Shown here: positions 18,720-26,699 of the stretch, piece by piece
Layout: every line of letters begins with the position of its first letter
How positions within the stretch are numbered: position 1 is the first letter of the stretch
From: Paenibacillus pini JCM 16418
GTDB taxonomy: Bacteria; Bacillota; Bacilli; Paenibacillales; Paenibacillaceae
Direction: 5' to 3'
DNA length: 64,000 bases
Assembly (NCBI RefSeq): GCF_000576305.1
Contig: NZ_BAVZ01000002.1
Coordinates: 62,001-126,000, forward strand
Position numbers and translations under genes: made by a program
The notes under the pieces: generated by a model
Seen by the model: the letters and a program-made list of their open reading frames with translations, nothing else
Database searches by the model: none
What the model was told of the DNA's origin: nothing

Positions 18720-19148
18720 ATGGATGATAGATGGGTTGGGGGAGTCGCAGTAATATTCGGGGCTATAACAGGCTACCTGTATGGAGGGTGGACGGTACTG
18801 ATGAATGCACTTTTGATATTGGTAATCGCAGACTTTGTAAGTGGGTGGATCGCTGCATGGATTAACGGCGAACTAAGAAGTATGAAAGGTTATATCGGGA
18901 TCGCCAAGAAGGTTGGTATATTCCTTATCGTAACCGTTGCACACACCATTGATGGGGTATTAGGTGATTTACACTATCTCAGGGATGCAGTAATCTTCTT
19001 TTATATTGCAAATGAATTACTCAGCATCATTGAAAACTACGGAAAGATGGGGCTTTATGTACCGGAAGTTTTACTTAAAGCCGTAGCAGTCCTAGAATCA
19101 AAAGGCGGAAATAAGAAAGGGGCGGAATCAGATGCAAGCGCGAAATAG
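18720..19148 (+). CDS. Phage holin, toxin-secretion/holin 4_1 family
   Basis: Forms the membrane lesion that releases the endolysin. 142 residues with three to four hydrophobic segments (about residues 5-25, 28-48, 63-80 and 88-105) and a charged C-terminal tail. The 'LLILVIADFVSGWIAAWING' segment with 'MKGYIGIAKKVG' is the family signature. Strong ribosome site (GAGGGGGAAGGG). It overlaps the endolysin start by 17 bases, the usual holin-lysin pairing. Confidence 0.92.
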   Translation: MDDRWVGGVAVIFGAITGYLYGGWTVLMNALLILVIADFVSGWIAAWINGELRSMKGYIGIAKKVGIFLIVTVAHTIDGVLGDLHYLRDAVIFFYIANELLSIIENYGKMGLYVPEVLLKAVAVLESKGGNKKGAESDASAK

Positions 19149-19973
19149 TCGTAATGCACAAGGTATTGATGTGTCGCACTGGCAGGGTACGATTGATTGG
19201 AAGAAGGTAGCTGCTGCGGGAATATCCTTTGTCTTCATTAAGGCCACACAAAATAGCATAGATAACAATTTCTTGGATTACGTCAAAGGTGCAAAAGCCG
19301 CTGGCCTGCTCGTCGGTGCGTACCATTACGTGGATGATTCCGTAATCAACGCGGACTTGGCACGCGCAGCCGCACAGACTTTTTATAAAGCCATCCAAGC
19401 CGCAGGTGGTGTGGGTACGTTTGATCTGCCGCCAGTGATGGATTATGAGAGCAATAAAAGCAAACTTAGCAAAGCGACAATTACGGTTGTTGCCAAAGCT
19501 TTTTAGAAGAGATCCACCGACTAACGGCAGTGAAGCCTGTCGTCTATACGTATCCGTCCTTTATCGGGAACTTTACAGGGCTGAGCGAGTACCCTCTTTG
19601 GATTGCGCGTTACAATGCAGCAGTACCACCGGATAACGCTTCTGGCTGGACACGCTGGGCATTCTTTCAATACAGTGACGGCTCAGCGGGCGGGGGCTTG
19701 CCGAGCGGTACGCGTAGGGTTTCGGGGATAAGCGGCCCTGTTGATTTAAATGAATTTGACGGGACTATTGAGCAACTGAAGGAACGGTATAAAAAGAAGA
19801 AAGAGCCGCAGAAGGAAGGTACAAATATGGATAAGAAAGATGCAAATGCCATTATTGAGAAATATCTTAAGCCAGCATGGGGAGCAGCAACAATCCCATC
19901 AGATAAAAAAGAGATTGGTAGGTTGGCTGATCAACTAAGAGCTGCTTCAGGTCAGCCTAGACAAAACGTATAA
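19132..19973 (+). CDS. GH25 lysozyme (endolysin), frame broken near 19505
   Basis: Muramidase that degrades peptidoglycan at lysis. The catalytic-domain motifs are 'GIDVSHWQGTIDW' at residue 11, 'FIKATQ' near 36, 'GAYHYV' near 62 and 'PVMDYES' near 102, with the second half 'PVVYTYPSF', 'LWIARY' and 'WAFFQYSDG'. The first frame stops at 19506 (AAAGCTTTTTAG); one extra T in the T-run gives 'KAFLEEIHRLT' and joins the halves to 280 residues. A short C-terminal helical module follows a lysine-rich linker. The broken frame is most likely a homopolymer error. Confidence 0.9.
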
Positions 19974-20059
19974 TTAATTTCCCTATATTTTCAATTCTCA
20001 ATTTGAAATAAATACTGAATGATACTTCTAATAGTTATTCTTATATTGGATAAATATGT

Positions 20060-20065
20060 TATAAT
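20060..20065 (+). promoter_or_regulatory. Candidate -10 element before the HTH-like gene
   Basis: A perfect TATAAT about 37 bases upstream of the start at 20102, in AT-rich sequence. I cannot see a good -35 element at the right distance, so the assignment is tentative. It suggests the gene has its own promoter, separate from the late phage operon. Confidence 0.4.
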
Positions 20066-20101
20066 TGTAATTGTAGAGAAAAAAATGGAGGAGATATACT
20101 A

Positions 20102-20545
20102 ATGAACGACAACGATGAGGTAACATATTTCGAGATCCCAGATTTTAAAGATTTATTAAAAACTATAATTCAGAGTTACAAAATCTCACCAGTTTCATTA
20201 AGTAAAGTCTCTGGTCTAGACAAGGATTTAATATCCGACATCTCAAACGGAAAAATTAATATAGATAGTATCCCTTATACTGACAGAGCGCCGTTTGATG
20301 ATCTGGTTACCATGTTAACAATAGGAATGGAGATGGTGGAAAATGACAATAGAATAACATCTATAATCGAAGCATTGAACCATGAATATTTTATCTCATA
20401 TGAAAGCATAGCACTATATGCCAAACTAGAACAGGAAGACTTGCAACAATTTATGAATGATTCCAGCTCCGTTACTTTTGAAAAACGATATAAACTAGCG
20501 GTCACAACATTGTTCCTTCATTCTCTTTTCAAACAACCTCAATAG
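20102..20545 (+). CDS. HTH-like regulatory or hypothetical protein
   Basis: 147 residues, with GGAGGAGATA as ribosome site. The segment 'ISPVSLSKVSGLDKDLISDISNGK' near residue 30 has the spacing of a Cro/C1-type helix-turn-helix, and a second similar stretch 'ISYESIALYAKLEQEDLQQFM' near 100 hints at an internal duplication. I do not recognise a named family with certainty. It is transcribed with the phage but lies past the lysis genes, the typical place for lysogenic or cargo genes. A bidirectional terminator follows. Confidence 0.65.
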   Translation: MNDNDEVTYFEIPDFKDLLKTIIQSYKISPVSLSKVSGLDKDLISDISNGKINIDSIPYTDRAPFDDLVTMLTIGMEMVENDNRITSIIEALNHEYFISYESIALYAKLEQEDLQQFMNDSSSVTFEKRYKLAVTTLFLHSLFKQPQ

Positions 20546-20559
20546 TAAGAAGTGTAAAC

Positions 20560-20597
20560 AAAGGAAAAGAACTACCATAGTAGTCCTTTTCCTTTTC
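20560..20597. terminator. Strong bidirectional terminator
   Basis: AAAGGAAAAG (20560-20569) pairs with CTTTTCCTTT (20586-20595), with ACTAC/GTAGT continuing the stem inside. It lies between convergent genes and can serve both strands. Confidence 0.85.
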
Positions 20598-20603
20598 TAC
20601 TTA

Positions 20604-21110
20604 TTAATTTAAGTTCCAACCTATTTTATTGTACCCTGTGCGGGCAACAGGAGTGTTAAGGGTTAGATAATAGGCTGTCCCATCCAAAGAAGCAGTATAT
20701 GAGTGACCTTTTAATGCAAGATACTTTACAGAGCCACTGAGGCCACTTACAGGATCGACGCCACTCACTAGTCCAGAGGAGATATCCATTATACGCATAG
20801 TACCTACAAATGTAGTTGCGGGTCTAAATGTTTTAATAGAATACAATACGTGGGTTGTTGTAGCTGTTAATGTAAGTATACCTCCATCACCCTCAAAATC
20901 TTGTAAAGGTTGTATAGAACCTTGAGGTTTAATAGATTTCAATGGTATAGAAATACTTTCACCTACAACTAATTCAACAGCCGGAGTATTATCAATAAAA
21001 TTGTAAGATTGTCCACTAACCTGATTGGTCACAGAGTCTTGGGCAAAAACAGTCAAAGACATAGATAACACCATCGTAAGAGTAAACATAGCAATGAATA
21101 ATTTTTTCAT
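20604..21110 (-). CDS. Secreted hypothetical protein
   Basis: 168 residues. A clear signal peptide, 'MKKLFIAMFTLTMVLSMS' with predicted cleavage after 'VFA', sets the start at 21110, where a GAGGAAA ribosome site is also present; the longer frame to 21155 has no such support. The mature part is beta-rich with many threonines, serines and glycines and no cysteine, resembling small extracellular beta-sandwich proteins. I do not recognise a family. Its strand is opposite to the phage late genes, as expected for a cargo gene expressed in the lysogen. Confidence 0.7.
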   Translation of the reverse strand: MKKLFIAMFTLTMVLSMSLTVFAQDSVTNQVSGQSYNFIDNTPAVELVVGESISIPLKSIKPQGSIQPLQDFEGDGGILTLTATTTHVLYSIKTFRPATTFVGTMRIMDISSGLVSGVDPVSGLSGSVKYLALKGHSYTASLDGTAYYLTLNTPVARTGYNKIGWNLN

Positions 21111-21405
21111 AATAGTAAATTTCCTCGCTTTCATTAACACTAAGATAGAATACAATTAACTTGATTTTATTTTTCAAGTGAATTTATTCTTCATAATTAC
21201 AAACAACATAAATAATGGAAAGTTTAATATAATATTCATATTTTTAATAAAAATAGAATATTGGTGATTTACTATGCGCCATTTTTTGTATGGTGAAGGA
21301 TAAAGACAACACAAAAAAATCAAAACGATTTTAAATCGTCCTGATTTTAGCGCATATAAACCCTAAAAACCTTTTAATAAGGTGAGCCAAGTTATATTTG
21401 ACCTA
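21111..21405. other. AT-rich intergenic stretch with a 33-base hairpin
   Basis: Holds the promoter region of the minus-strand secreted protein gene. At 21316-21348 two nested inverted repeats occur (AAAATCA/TGATTTT outside, ACGATTT/AAATCGT inside) with A-rich and T-rich flanks, which could end transcription of the 21406 gene on the minus strand. I see no ORF of note here. Confidence 0.5.
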
Positions 21406-21600
21406 TTAGTGTAATTGAACTAATCGGTTCACTTCCTCAATATCCTCAATCGGTACCCATACATAGCCCTCTGAGACCTTTAATTTAATGCGTAAAGGAT
21501 CAGTAGATACCTGTGCCTTGCCTGTTATTTCCTCGCCATCATGAAGCTTTAGAATAACTCTCTGTTGGTATGTAGCTGCAATATGTAATTCTTCATTCAT
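21406..21600 (-). CDS. YolD-like small protein
   Basis: 64 residues. The pattern of a hydrophobic strand, an acidic 'HDGEEITGKA' turn, 'IKLKVSEGYVWVPIEDIEEV' and a short end corresponds to the C-terminal half of YolD-like proteins, which often accompany Y-family polymerase genes on phages and plasmids. The start is set by a GGAGGA ribosome site 7 bases upstream on the minus strand. It is divergent from, and immediately next to, a second YolD-like gene. Its function is unknown. Confidence 0.6.
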   Translation of the reverse strand: MNEELHIAATYQQRVILKLHDGEEITGKAQVSTDPLRIKLKVSEGYVWVPIEDIEEVNRLVQLH

Positions 21601-21653
21601 TGTTTATCCTCCATTTATGCATACCAGAGCATCGAGAGGCGTATGTAAAACAA

Positions 21654-21902
21654 ATGCAAAATAAAGACAGTAGAGTTAAACCTATTATTGATGAACAACA
21701 ATGGCAACTGGTTGAGGAGGCACTAGGATCGTCATTCCGCGAGCGTGTTAGAGTTACCCTAATAATATTTGATCCTTTTGAAGACAAACAATTAAGTGGT
21801 GTTGTAACAACAGTAAATACCCACCTAAAAGAAATCAAACTAAGTTATGATGATGATTTTAGTTGGATAAAATTTAGTGATATTCTATCTGCTTATACAT
21901 AA
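21654..21902 (+). CDS. YolD-like protein, apparently 5'-truncated
   Basis: The readable frame opens at a TTG at 21600, but the first residues are not protein-like; recognisable sequence begins with 'IPEHREAYVKQMQ', the motif that in YolD proteins follows a longer N-terminal part ('WESSRMMMPEH'-like). Upstream in this frame there is a stop at 21573. From ATG 21654 it would give 82 residues including 'FEDKQLSGVVTTVNTHLKEI' and 'FSWIKFSDILSA'. I therefore read it as a remnant, with the upstream portion replaced by the divergent gene. No ribosome site is evident. Confidence 0.55.
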   Translation: MQNKDSRVKPIIDEQQWQLVEEALGSSFRERVRVTLIIFDPFEDKQLSGVVTTVNTHLKEIKLSYDDDFSWIKFSDILSAYT

Positions 21903-21907
21903 GTGTT

Positions 21908-21945
21908 AAAAAGACCACGCCAGTAGGTGCTAACGTGGTCTTTTT
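21908..21945. terminator. Bidirectional terminator
   Basis: AAAGACCACG (21910-21919) pairs perfectly with CGTGGTCTTT (21934-21943), followed by further Ts and preceded by As. It serves the converging YolD-like and 21947 genes. Confidence 0.85.
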
Positions 21946-21946
21946 G

Positions 21947-22162
21947 TTATTTAAGAAGCTTCTTGATAAGTTTGAATATATCAAATGAAGTCTTATTGTA
22001 TACCTTATTGTATGCTGCTCTCTTTGGGGTCCTAAGCCAACCGTAACCCTTAGGCATCTTTATTCCAGCTCTATGTACGATCTGACGCTTTATGCTTGTG
22101 CGAGCTGCTATACGTTTTTTGATACTGGGTTTACGCATACCGAACTTCATGAAATTCATCAC
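21947..22162 (-). CDS. Small basic conserved hypothetical protein
   Basis: 71 residues, strongly basic. The motif 'MRKPSIKKRIAARTS' and the later 'PKGYGWLRTPKRAAYNKVYNKT' recur, to my knowledge, in short hypothetical proteins of Bacillales chromosomes and mobile elements, but no function is established. Several starts are possible (22162, 22159, 22150, 22138); I keep the longest, which lies after a modest AAGGTGATG ribosome site. It is followed by a shared terminator. Confidence 0.6.
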   Translation of the reverse strand: MMNFMKFGMRKPSIKKRIAARTSIKRQIVHRAGIKMPKGYGWLRTPKRAAYNKVYNKTSFDIFKLIKKLLK

Positions 22163-22200
22163 CTTAATGATAAAATAATAAAAAATAATCTTACATTTAT

Positions 22201-22710
22201 CTAGTTACCATTTAAAGCCTTTGTCATCTGTTTCTCATTTGACTTAACACTATCACTAGTTGCTGTTTCAGCACCTCTATAAACATATTTCGTATTCTGA
22301 TAAAAATCGTAAGCATACTTCTTCATGGCTTGAGATTCATCGGCTTGATGTTCAACTACAACCGACTGAAAAAGGTTGCTTAACATATATTCTGAATTGT
22401 TAGCATCTTTTAAATATTTTCTTGATTGGAAATCCTCTATAATATGAGTCTGAAATTGTTTTAACTGATCTGCACTAGGATTGAATTTTTTTGCAAGTAG
22501 TTCCACTGCATCTGCTTTTTCTGTTTTAGATTGTGCTGACTTAGCTATATCTTTTATGGATGATTTCCAATCAGGCTGGGCAGCTTCAGTCTTTTCAATT
22601 TTTTTTTGTGGCTGGGCATTCTCATTTGTGGTATTTTTAGGATCGCTTGTACATCCACTTATAAGCGCAAGTGTTACGCTTAAAGCAAATATAGTATTAA
22701 ATAATTTCAT
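22201..22710 (-). CDS. Lipoprotein of unknown function
   Basis: 169 residues. The N-terminus 'MKLFNTIFALSVTLALISGC' is a textbook type II signal with lipobox L-I-S-G-C, so the mature protein is anchored to the outer face of the membrane at Cys20. A threonine, asparagine and glutamine-rich linker follows, then a helical, charged domain to the end. The start has a GGGGGAAATAAT ribosome region on the minus strand. I recognise no family; cell-surface cargo of the prophage or a host gene at its edge are both possible. Confidence 0.7.
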   Translation of the reverse strand: MKLFNTIFALSVTLALISGCTSDPKNTTNENAQPQKKIEKTEAAQPDWKSSIKDIAKSAQSKTEKADAVELLAKKFNPSADQLKQFQTHIIEDFQSRKYLKDANNSEYMLSNLFQSVVVEHQADESQAMKKYAYDFYQNTKYVYRGAETATSDSVKSNEKQMTKALNGN

Positions 22711-23010
22711 GGTATATTATTTCCCCCTGTAGGTAAATTATAGAAATAGTGTAACAAACTCAGAAAATTATAACTACTAAATTAATAGATTTGTCTGGAA
22801 AGTCATAAAGCAATATAATAATGAAATGATACTCTTTGTTATGAAAAAAAATCACACAAAAAATCACATTTCCTGCGAATGAGTACGATCATGAACGTTA
22901 CTTCTAGATCATTTATCAATCGGAAATCCTAATAATAAAGAGAATATGAATGTATTCGAATACACGAGAAAGTTAATACCAGATGTTCTACATCTAAGAG
23001 AGGTGCAACC
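22711..23010. other. Intergenic region, probable prophage-host border
   Basis: Non-coding, AT-rich. It contains a 12-base tandem direct repeat (two copies of AAAAAATCACA plus one base, 22845-22868), a short open end encoding 'FPANEYDHERYF' and stop (22869-22907) that could be a displaced 3' gene end, and a perfect palindrome TGTATTCGAATACA (22951-22964) 46 bases before the cysteine desulfurase start. Any of these could mark attR or an operator; the left end of the prophage is needed to decide. No tRNA gene is seen. Confidence 0.4.
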
Positions 23011-24162
23011 ATGAAATCAATATACCTGGATCATGCGGCTTCTACTCCCGTTCATCCTGAGGTCGCCCAAGAGATCATGAATGTGATGACGAATCATTAC
23101 GGTAATGCTTCGAGTGTGCATTCTTTTGGTAGGACGGCTAAACGGACGGTGAATGGAGCCAGAGATCAGATGGCTGAGACACTTGGGTGTTTTCCTGATG
23201 AACTGGTCATGACAGCGGGGGGAACAGAAAGCGATAATCTCGCGATCTTTGGCATTGCGTCGGCAAGAGCTGACCGAGGAAAACACATCATTACCTCTGC
23301 GATTGAACATCATGCAGTTCTCCATGCATGTAGCGAACTTGAGAAACAGGGGTATCATGTGACTTATGTTCCGGTCGACCACACAGGACTAGTTCAATTG
23401 AATGCCATTGAAAAAGCCATAACGGATGAAACGATATTGATCAGCATTATGTATGGTAACAATGAAGTAGGTACGATTCAACCGATTGAAGAAATCGGTC
23501 AACTTGCGCGAAGCCAAGATATTATTTTCCACGTTGATGCGGTTCAAGCCCTGGGTAATTTTTCGATTTCTTGTCACTCACTTCCGGTCGATTTAATGAG
23601 TTTTTCGGGTCACAAAATTAATGGACCTCAGGGTGTAGGAGCGTTATACGTGCGCCGTGGTCTGCATTTAGACTCACGTCTATTTGGAGGATTGCAAGAG
23701 AAGAAGCGCCGCGCAGGTACTGAGAACATGGCTGGTATCGCTGGTTTTAGCAAGGCAATAGAGCTAGCAGAGCAGCATCTAACGGAACGCAGGGAAGAGG
23801 ATCTGATGCTGCGTAATACACTGCTGAAAGCGTTAGAGAAAGAAATTGGATCAGACTCGTTTATTGTGAATGGACATCCCACTGAATTTCTACCTCATAT
23901 TCTAAACATAAGTTTCCCGCAGACCGACACTGAGACACTGTTAATGAATCTGGATATGGAAGGCATTGCAGCGGCCAGCGGCTCAGCGTGTACTTCAGGA
24001 TCTTTAGAGATTTCACATGTGCTCCAAGCCATGAAACTTCCTCAAAATGTTTTGTATTCAGCGATTCGTTTTAGCTTTGGTTTGGGTAATACTAGTGAAG
24101 ATATGGAATACACAGCCCAAATAATTGGAACCATTCTACGGCGTATGCGTAACAGATGTTAG
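23011..24162 (+). CDS. Cysteine desulfurase, NifS/IscS family (YrvO-like)
   Basis: PLP enzyme that takes sulfur from cysteine to a protein persulfide for tRNA thiolation or iron-sulfur clusters. 383 residues, family length. Visible features are the N-terminal 'YLDHAASTPVHPEV', 'GGTESDNLAI' near 72, the PLP lysine in 'FSGHKINGPQG' near 205, and the catalytic cysteine loop 'ASGSACTSGSLE' near 325. AGAGAGGTG acts as ribosome site. In B. subtilis the orthologous yrvO is followed by mnmA; here the next gene is instead a PRC-barrel protein. Confidence 0.93.
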   Translation: MKSIYLDHAASTPVHPEVAQEIMNVMTNHYGNASSVHSFGRTAKRTVNGARDQMAETLGCFPDELVMTAGGTESDNLAIFGIASARADRGKHIITSAIEHHAVLHACSELEKQGYHVTYVPVDHTGLVQLNAIEKAITDETILISIMYGNNEVGTIQPIEEIGQLARSQDIIFHVDAVQALGNFSISCHSLPVDLMSFSGHKINGPQGVGALYVRRGLHLDSRLFGGLQEKKRRAGTENMAGIAGFSKAIELAEQHLTERREEDLMLRNTLLKALEKEIGSDSFIVNGHPTEFLPHILNISFPQTDTETLLMNLDMEGIAAASGSACTSGSLEISHVLQAMKLPQNVLYSAIRFSFGLGNTSEDMEYTAQIIGTILRRMRNRC

Positions 24163-24235
24163 GGATTCTCTAGTATGGACTAGGAGGGATGAGTGTTCCA
24201 TACCACCGGGAAACAATGCCTCATAACGATGCGGC

Positions 24236-24272
24236 GGCGTATACATTTTTCGAGTGTGGACGCCTTTGTTTT
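24236..24272 (+). terminator. Possible terminator after cysteine desulfurase
   Basis: GGCGT (24236-24240) pairs with ACGCC (24260-24264), a weak inner ACA/TGT pairing may add to it, and TTTGTTTT follows. Weak stem, so only a candidate. Confidence 0.4.
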
Positions 24273-24303
24273 CAATATAAGAACGGTAGGAGGGATCCGA
24301 GTC

Positions 24304-24825
24304 ATGAAGTTTCAGGAAATGATTGGACTTGCGATCTTCGATATGGAAGAAGGCAAGGAGATCGGTAAGATTACCGATATTATCATAAGTGGCGATTGGA
24401 AGATATTGGCCTTTGAACTGCAAGGAAAAGCTCTTTTTTCCGGATCAGTGAAGACCGTTGCTTGGGAGGATATCGTCGCTTATGGTGAAGACGCTGTGAT
24501 GATTCGTAATGAGCAGGCTGTTCGTAAGACGGAAGCCGACGACATACAATTTACTTACATTCTCGGCAAAAACAAACTGAAGGACTTATCCGTGCTAACC
24601 GAAGAAGGTGTGATGCTGGGAAAAGTTACCGATGTTTATTTTGACCAAGAAATGGGAAATACAATACTAGGTCTCGAAATTAGTGATGGTTTTGTCACAG
24701 ATATAATTGAAGGCCGAAAATGGCTGCCTTGCACATTAGAAATGGCTATTGGGGAGAATGCAGTCATGGTTCCTTCTATGAGCGAGCAACGTTTGGAAAA
24801 AGCCATTAATTCTGTTAACGGATAG
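24304..24825 (+). CDS. PRC-barrel domain protein, YrrD-like
   Basis: 173 residues from ATG 24304 behind GTAGGAGGGATC. The frame is open back to a GTG at 24193 but that part is not protein-like. Two PRC-barrel repeats are visible, 'QEMIGLAIFDMEEGKEIGKI' at residue 3 and 'LKDLSVLTEEGVMLGKVTDV' near 97, matching the YrrD type found near alaS in Bacillales. The domain mediates protein or RNA contacts; the role of this protein is not established. Confidence 0.8.
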   Translation: MKFQEMIGLAIFDMEEGKEIGKITDIIISGDWKILAFELQGKALFSGSVKTVAWEDIVAYGEDAVMIRNEQAVRKTEADDIQFTYILGKNKLKDLSVLTEEGVMLGKVTDVYFDQEMGNTILGLEISDGFVTDIIEGRKWLPCTLEMAIGENAVMVPSMSEQRLEKAINSVNG

Positions 24826-24838
24826 GTGATCAGCTAAT

Positions 24839-25045
24839 ATGAAATGTCCTAACTGCAATTCCAAAGATATTGGTAAGATTGGTTCCCATCAATTTTATTG
24901 CTGGGGCTGCTTCATCGAACTAACGGTAAACGGTGAGAAAATGTCCGTATATCAAGTCGAGGAAGATGGTACACTTAGTTCACTAGATGATTTATTCTTT
25001 GAGGAAATGCCTCAGGATTTCCCTCAAATACATATCTCCTCGTGA
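24839..25045 (+). CDS. Small zinc-ribbon-like protein
   Basis: 68 residues. Two CxxC pairs, 'CPNC' at residue 3 and 'CWGC' at residue 22, spaced as a zinc ribbon, followed by an acidic C-terminal half. It starts 13 bases after the PRC-barrel gene and probably shares its transcript; a strong terminator follows. Function unknown; a structural metal-binding protein is the inference. Confidence 0.7.
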   Translation: MKCPNCNSKDIGKIGSHQFYCWGCFIELTVNGEKMSVYQVEEDGTLSSLDDLFFEEMPQDFPQIHISS

Positions 25046-25104
25046 GCGAGATCAGCAGATATTGAGAACGATTGCTTGCAATGACGACATGTTACTAACG
25101 TAAA

Positions 25105-25157
25105 AAGAAGCCCAACACTAGCGCTCGCAAGACGCGCACGTTAGTGTTGGGCTTCTT
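25105..25157 (+). terminator. Strong long-stem terminator
   Basis: A 16-base perfect stem: AAGAAGCCCAACACTA (25105-25120) pairs with TAGTGTTGGGCTTCTT (25142-25157). Adenines upstream suggest it can also act in reverse. Confidence 0.85.
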
Positions 25158-25248
25158 GAATCTATGGACTTATCTATCCAATTTAAGGTTAATTTCCTTC
25201 TTTCGGACATATACTACCCTGAGGGCCAGTCCGAAAGGGGAGTACAAC

Positions 25249-26315
25249 TTGGATCAATTGACCGGTAATAAGTGGTTTCGTCTGATGGTAATCGTACTTC
25301 TCGGGCTGATTAGCTTATTTTTCATATGGCATCTACGTCCTATGTTTTTAAATATTTATCAGTTTCTCAAAGCAATACTGGCTCCCTTTGCAGTCGCTAT
25401 GGTTATTTCCTATGTTCTTAATCCAATTGTAAGTATGCTGGCTCATAGGAGAATGCCGCGAAGCATCGCTGTACTGCTCATTTATGCTGTTTTTTTAATG
25501 TGTTTGGTCGTAATACTGATTAATATGATCCCCATGTTTGTTGAGCAGCTCGAAGATTGAATGAGCACTTACCTGAAATGACAATGCATGCCCAGAGTTT
25601 AATGGATAACTTAGATAATAAGCTTTTGCCATCAGGTGTTCGGAAGGGTGTTAATCATTGGATGTTCCAGTGGGAAGGTAGACTTGCCAAAGGGATTTCA
25701 GACTTCATGGATAATATCGGGACTACCATAAATCTAGTGATGAATATTTTTATCGTACCGTTTCTGATTTTCTATATCTTAAAAGACTTCGATGTATTTG
25801 AACGTTCTATTGTATCTTATTTGCCACGTACACACCGAAAGTCATTTGTCATGTTATTAAAAGAGATGGATTCTGCGCTTGGTAACTACGTTAGAGGTCA
25901 ATTTCTAGTTTGTGTAATCATTGGCGTATTCGCTTATATTGGGTATATGCTAGTGGGAATGCCTTATGCACTTCTTATGGCGAGCGTGGTGGCCATCTTC
26001 AATATCGTTCCTTATCTAGGTCCTTTTCTAGGGGCAGCACCGGCTCTTGTAATGGCAGCCACGATTTCCATGCGTCTGGTGCTGATGGTAGTCATCGTGA
26101 ATACGCTCTGTCAGTTGCTGGAGAGTAATGTTATTTCCCCTCAGGTCGTTGGTAAAAGACTGCATATGCATCCGATGCTGATTATTTTCGCGCTACTTGT
26201 AGGCGGTGAGCTTGCGGGAATTATTGGCCTCATACTTGCTGTGCCTGTATTCGCAGTATTCAAGGTTATCGTGCAGCATTTCTTTGCTTATTATATTAAG
26301 CGCAAACCAGTTTAG
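25249..26315 (+). CDS. AI-2E family transporter (YrrI-like), frame broken near 25556
   Basis: Polytopic membrane permease with about 7-8 hydrophobic segments in 355 reconstructed residues. The first frame stops at 25560 with 'VEQLED'; one extra T (GAAGATTGAATG to GAAGATTTGAATG) continues as 'EDLNEHLPEM' into the second half. The second half carries the family pattern 'YVRGQFLVCVIIGVFAYIGY' and 'FNIVPYLGPFLGAAPALVMA'. The start is a TTG at 25249 behind AAAGGGGAG; an earlier in-frame start would lie inside the terminator. Family members include AI-2 exporters and ion/H+ antiporters, so the substrate is open. Confidence 0.85.
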
Positions 26316-26399
26316 CCTTACATTGACAACGAATAGTCTCGTGGATATACTTGTACTAATTGTACATTAACGACAAAACGACGATGAAATGAAGTACGG

Positions 26400-26650
26400 T
26401 AGCGCTCCTTGTTCAGAGAATGGGTTCCATTGTAATAATGCAATGGCTGCGAGAACCCTCAAGTGAAAATGCCGGAAAGCTGATTTCGGAGTGTGAGACA
26501 AATTCACCGGCAGGCCCCGTTATAGGCCGTTACAAAGGCGATCGTCCGAATATTTTGGAGCCGTGCTCATCAGCATGATCTGAAGTACAGGGCGATAACC
26601 AGGGTGGTACCGCGATTTCATCGTCCCTGAATATTCAGGGGCGTTTTTTG
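26400..26650 (+). ncRNA. T-box riboswitch for alaS, alanine specifier
   Basis: The T-box core AGGGTGGTACCGCG is at 26601-26614. Stem I is closed by CGCTCC (from 26403) with GGAGTG (near 26488), and its specifier loop contains GCT at 26479-26481, an alanine codon, in the context GGAAAGCTGA. A terminator (CCCTGA/TCAGGG plus TTTTTT, 26621-26650) follows. Uncharged alanine tRNA should favour the antiterminator and read-through into alaS. Confidence 0.93.
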
Positions 26651-26699
26651 TGTTCAGGCATGTACTTGGTTCACTACATTCTATATTGGAGGCTATATT

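Noticed and set aside
22845..22868. Tandem repeat as a CRISPR array
   Set aside because: Only two 12-base copies with no spacers and no cas genes in the window.
19950..23010. tRNA gene as the prophage integration target
   Set aside because: I looked for a cloverleaf or a CCA-type 3' end near the right border and saw none.
24193..24303. Longer N-terminus for the PRC-barrel protein from GTG 24193
   Set aside because: The extra 37 residues are not protein-like and a strong ribosome site directly precedes ATG 24304.
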